The position numbers and the translations under genes were made by a program. The notes under the pieces were generated by a model. It was not told the DNA's origin, searched no databases, and saw only the letters and a program-made list of their open reading frames with translations. Shown piece after piece: positions 15,608 to 17,020 of a stretch of DNA of 17,020 nt; the first letter of the stretch is position 1; each line of letters starts with the position of its first letter. This DNA is from Verrucomicrobia bacterium 12-59-8 (lineage in GTDB: Bacteria > Verrucomicrobiota > Verrucomicrobiae > Verrucomicrobiales > Verrucomicrobiaceae). The DNA is taken from contig NCCR01000084.1 of NCBI GenBank assembly GCA_002279765.1, positions 1 through 17,020 on the forward strand, given 5' to 3'.

Positions 15608-16386
15608 ATGAACATCAGTGCAGACAACCAACTCACCGGGGCTATCATCGGAGCGGCAATCGATGTCCATCGCCAGCTCGGCCCTGATCTTGATGAGGCC
15701 GCTTATGAAGAAGCATTGAATCTCAAGCTCACCCAACTTGGCATCATGAACAAACGCCAGGTTCCAATGCCACTGATCTATAAGGACGTGCGTCTCGATT
15801 GCGGCTATCGGCTCGATATTCTGGCAGAAGAGCGCCTGCCACTGGAACTCAAAGCGGTCGTCGAGACTCTGAGTGTGCATGAAGCCCAATTGCTGACCTA
15901 TCAGCGTGTGGGGCGCTTCCCTCTGGGTTTGCTGATTAATTTCAACGTTCCCGTGCTCAAGCATGGTATTCACCGCAGTGCCGAAACCCGGGTCTGGACA
16001 CCTCCAAACGCAACTTCAGCCGAGGTTGATTCCGTCAAGGCCTTCGACCCTGTCTCTGCAGCCGTCGTCCTCGCAGCCGTTGAAGTACATCGCCACATCG
16101 GCCCCGGCATGCTGGCCAGTTCCTACCTTGCCTGCCTGAGCTCGCCTTTGAGAAAGAGAAACAGCTTCCAATTCTTTTTGATGGCAAGCCTCTGAGCGCC
16201 CATGCTGAAGTGCCGCTGGTGGTCGAAAACGAAGTGCCTGTCTTCCCTCTGAGTGCAGATTCCACCACACCTCTGCATGTTTCCACAGCTCTTGCACGCC
16301 TCAGACAGGGCGGTTGGAGACAAGGACTGATCCTCAACTTCAACTCGACAACCATGCGGGGAGGCCTGAAACGCGTCGCGCTTTGA
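15608..16386 (+). pseudogene. Two-domain GxxExxY (PD-(D/E)XK nuclease-like) gene with a frameshift
   Basis: The ATG at 15608 opens a frame ending at 16195 (195 codons). Domain 1 (about 8-123) is a full GxxExxY protein: VHRQLGPDLDEAAYEEAL, then Asp70 in GYRLD, Glu80 and Lys82 in LELK, AQLLTYQRVG and GLLINFN. The D-x9-E-x-K spacing fits a PD-(D/E)XK active site. A second copy begins at about residue 148 (AAVVLAAVEVHRHIGPGMLA), but near 16138 the similarity jumps to the -1 frame. It continues there as ELAFEKEKQLP and on to RQGGWRQGLILNFN and GLKRVAL, with a stop at 16384-16386. One lost G in CTGGAG, now CTGAG, would explain it. Domain 2 lacks the acidic-lysine triad. The GxxExxY motif is incomplete in each: D27xxE30xxY33 in domain 1, G167xxA170xxY173 in domain 2. 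The repair would give about 259 residues. Confidence 0.82.
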
Positions 16387-16400
16387 ATAAGAGCTTATTC
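16385..16400. repeat. Small hairpin overlapping the GxxExxY stop codon
   Basis: GAATAAG (16385-16391) pairs with CTTATTC (16394-16400), overlapping the last two bases of the TGA. No T run follows, so it is a poor terminator. It lies between the gene and the first right-hand repeat. Confidence 0.5.
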
Positions 16401-16404
16401 AAAA

Positions 16405-16559
16405 CCAAGACGTTCACCACAGAGGCACGATGAACACAGAGGTCTGAACCTGATCCTGATTGGAAATCTCTGCGGCCATCGTGCCTCTGTGGTTCATTCT
16501 GATTCGTCCGCCTCTCGCATCCAAGACTTTAACCGCAGAGGCACTACAACTGAGAAGGT
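16405..16559. repeat. Right cluster of three inverted repeats (R4 forward, R5 reverse, R6 forward)
   Basis: R4 (16415-16443) is forward, R5 (16468-16494) is reverse, and R6 (16531-16559) is forward and more diverged. This mirrors the left cluster. R4 and R5 are separated by 24 nt and R5 and R6 by 36 nt. The CCAAGACGTTCACC before R4 (16405-16418) matches the spacer end before R2 (15501-15515) and R6 (16521-16534). So the GxxExxY gene sits where the 36-nt spacer of a reverse-forward pair should be. The cluster ends at the truncated PIN frame. Confidence 0.85.
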
Positions 16560-16632
16560 GGTCACGAAGAGGTGCTCTTGCAGGAGAGTCACGATCCAGT
16601 TCGGAATAGTGGTTGGTATCAAGAATGACCAT
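16560..16632 (-). pseudogene. Truncated PIN-domain (VapC-like) toxin gene
   Basis: Read from ATG at 16632, the first 24 codons give MVILDTNHYSELDRDSPARA and a few more residues. This is the start of a PIN-domain ribonuclease: the LDTN strand with the first catalytic Asp and the SEL helix. PIN toxins of type II systems have about 120-140 residues. Here the frame runs into repeat R6 at about 16559 and reads through repeat sequence to a stop at 16414, so the rest of the catalytic domain is lost. It overlaps the end of the antitoxin-like gene by 14 bases, the usual toxin-antitoxin layout. No continuation of the PIN domain is recognisable on the far side of the repeat-bounded cassette. Confidence 0.7.
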
Positions 16633-16840
16633 CGCTGCGGTCCATCTCTGCTAACGACTGGCGGTTCACTTCCTGCCGCCACTGCTCGCCGAGTTTCATG
16701 GCGGAGTCGTAGTCGGGATTGTTCTTTGCCCAGCTAAAGGTGCTCAGCCAGCTCTCATCTGTCGCGTCAGAGTTATTGGCCATGGACTGCAATTTCCCCA
16801 GCAGACCTTGCGTCGGCTCGGTGGTTGCTGGCAGATCCAT
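16619..16840 (-). CDS. Putative antitoxin partner of the truncated PIN toxin
   Basis: This 73-residue acidic, polar protein (LLGKLQSMANNSDATDESWL, then WAKNNPDYDSAMKLGEQWRQ) is not a family I recognise. The call rests on position: it is small and lies directly upstream of a PIN-domain start with a 14-base overlap. It looks like an antitoxin C-terminal region without a clear ribbon-helix-helix or AbrB DNA-binding part. AAAGGAG lies about 12 bases before its ATG, one of the few Shine-Dalgarno-like sites in the window, though spaced a little far. A GCAAATTTGC palindrome just upstream could be an operator. With the toxin broken, it may be an orphan antitoxin. It could also be an unrelated small protein. 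Confidence 0.5.
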   Translation of the reverse strand: MDLPATTEPTQGLLGKLQSMANNSDATDESWLSTFSWAKNNPDYDSAMKLGEQWRQEVNRQSLAEMDRSDGHS

Positions 16841-16843
16841 GAG

Positions 16844-16853
16844 GCAAATTTGC
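16844..16853. promoter_or_regulatory. Palindrome before the antitoxin-like gene
   Basis: GCAAATTTGC is a perfect 10-bp palindrome lying between the Shine-Dalgarno-like site and the ATG of the antitoxin-like gene, with GAG and CTC loosely extending it. Toxin-antitoxin operons are commonly repressed by their products at such sites. The position within the leader is unusual for an operator, so this is tentative. Confidence 0.3.
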
Positions 16854-16972
16854 TCCTTTCGCGGCTTTTGGCAATGTCGGTTCAGTCATTGTTTCCTAAA
16901 CGAATGCTTGCCGCCATTCGCGTATCCGGTGTCCATGTCCCCGTGGCAATGAGCTTGATTTTGTCGGTCCAT

Positions 16973-17020
16973 CTACAGCGGCAGGACCGCTGATTGAGCC
17001 AGTGCCTGGCGCAGCGTCGC
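16973..17020 (-). CDS. Possible C-terminus of a gene entering from the right edge
   Basis: The minus-strand frame from the right edge reads ATLRQALAQSAVLPL and then a TAG at 16973-16975. The composition looks coding, but 15 residues are too few to identify it. The 132 bases between this stop and the antitoxin-like start show no other gene. Confidence 0.25.
   Translation of the reverse strand, partial: ATLRQALAQSAVLPL

Noticed and set aside
16125..16150. Programmed ribosomal frameshift in the GxxExxY gene
   Set aside because: No slippery heptamer or obvious downstream pseudoknot was seen; a single missing G explains the shift more simply.
15438..16559. The six short repeats considered as a CRISPR array
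   Set aside because: The repeats alternate in orientation, spacers recur rather than differ, an open reading frame sits in the middle, and no cas gene is present.
15438..16559. The cassette considered as a classic insertion sequence
   Set aside because: No transposase family or clear target-site duplication was found; only the GxxExxY gene is inside.

Overview
The window is a 17-kb stretch of a GC-rich bacterial chromosome with compact gene packing, few recognisable Shine-Dalgarno sequences, and no rRNA, tRNA, CRISPR array or complete insertion sequence that I can see. The gene mix fits a member of the Verrucomicrobiota, perhaps near Prosthecobacter or Verrucomicrobium. It includes a GxxExxY gene embedded in CCACAGAGGCAC repeats, a GYF-RDD membrane protein, a RoxA-like diheme cytochrome and a cysteine-type dienelactone hydrolase. 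This placement is an inference from gene content and has not been tested.

Positions 1-9140 are mostly ordinary. In order they hold the end of a MarR regulator with its terminator, pgeF and ispE as a tight pair closed by a strong hairpin, and a ThiF/MoeB-like protein whose nucleotide-binding residues are largely replaced. Next come a secreted Dabb-domain protein, divergent pgi, a small two-helix membrane protein, an RDD protein, and a divergent ABC half-transporter starting with TTG. A dienelactone hydrolase and a small lipoprotein follow as a minus-strand pair.

Positions 9326-15321 hold a degenerate ADP-ribosylglycohydrolase-like protein, then a 3.4-kb segment bounded by 55-bp direct repeats (10301-10355 and 13792-13846). 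The right repeat is the 3' end of an intact CYTH-domain gene and the left is an orphan copy of that end. The segment carries a secreted DUF4331-like protein and a RoxA-like diheme cytochrome c facing tail to tail. A ROK sugar kinase lies directly upstream of the CYTH gene in the same minus-strand operon.

Positions 15438-16840 are the most unusual part. A two-domain GxxExxY (PD-(D/E)XK nuclease-like) gene, broken by an apparent one-base deletion between domains, sits between two symmetric clusters of three inverted repeats (rev-fwd-rev, gene, fwd-rev-fwd). Two of the repeat pairs are empty, with a 35-36-nt spacer, and one pair holds the gene. The right cluster abuts a PIN-domain (VapC-like) toxin reading frame cut off after about 24 codons, with its probable antitoxin intact. 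The arrangement looks like a small mobile cassette that carries a nuclease-fold gene and has landed in a toxin-antitoxin locus.
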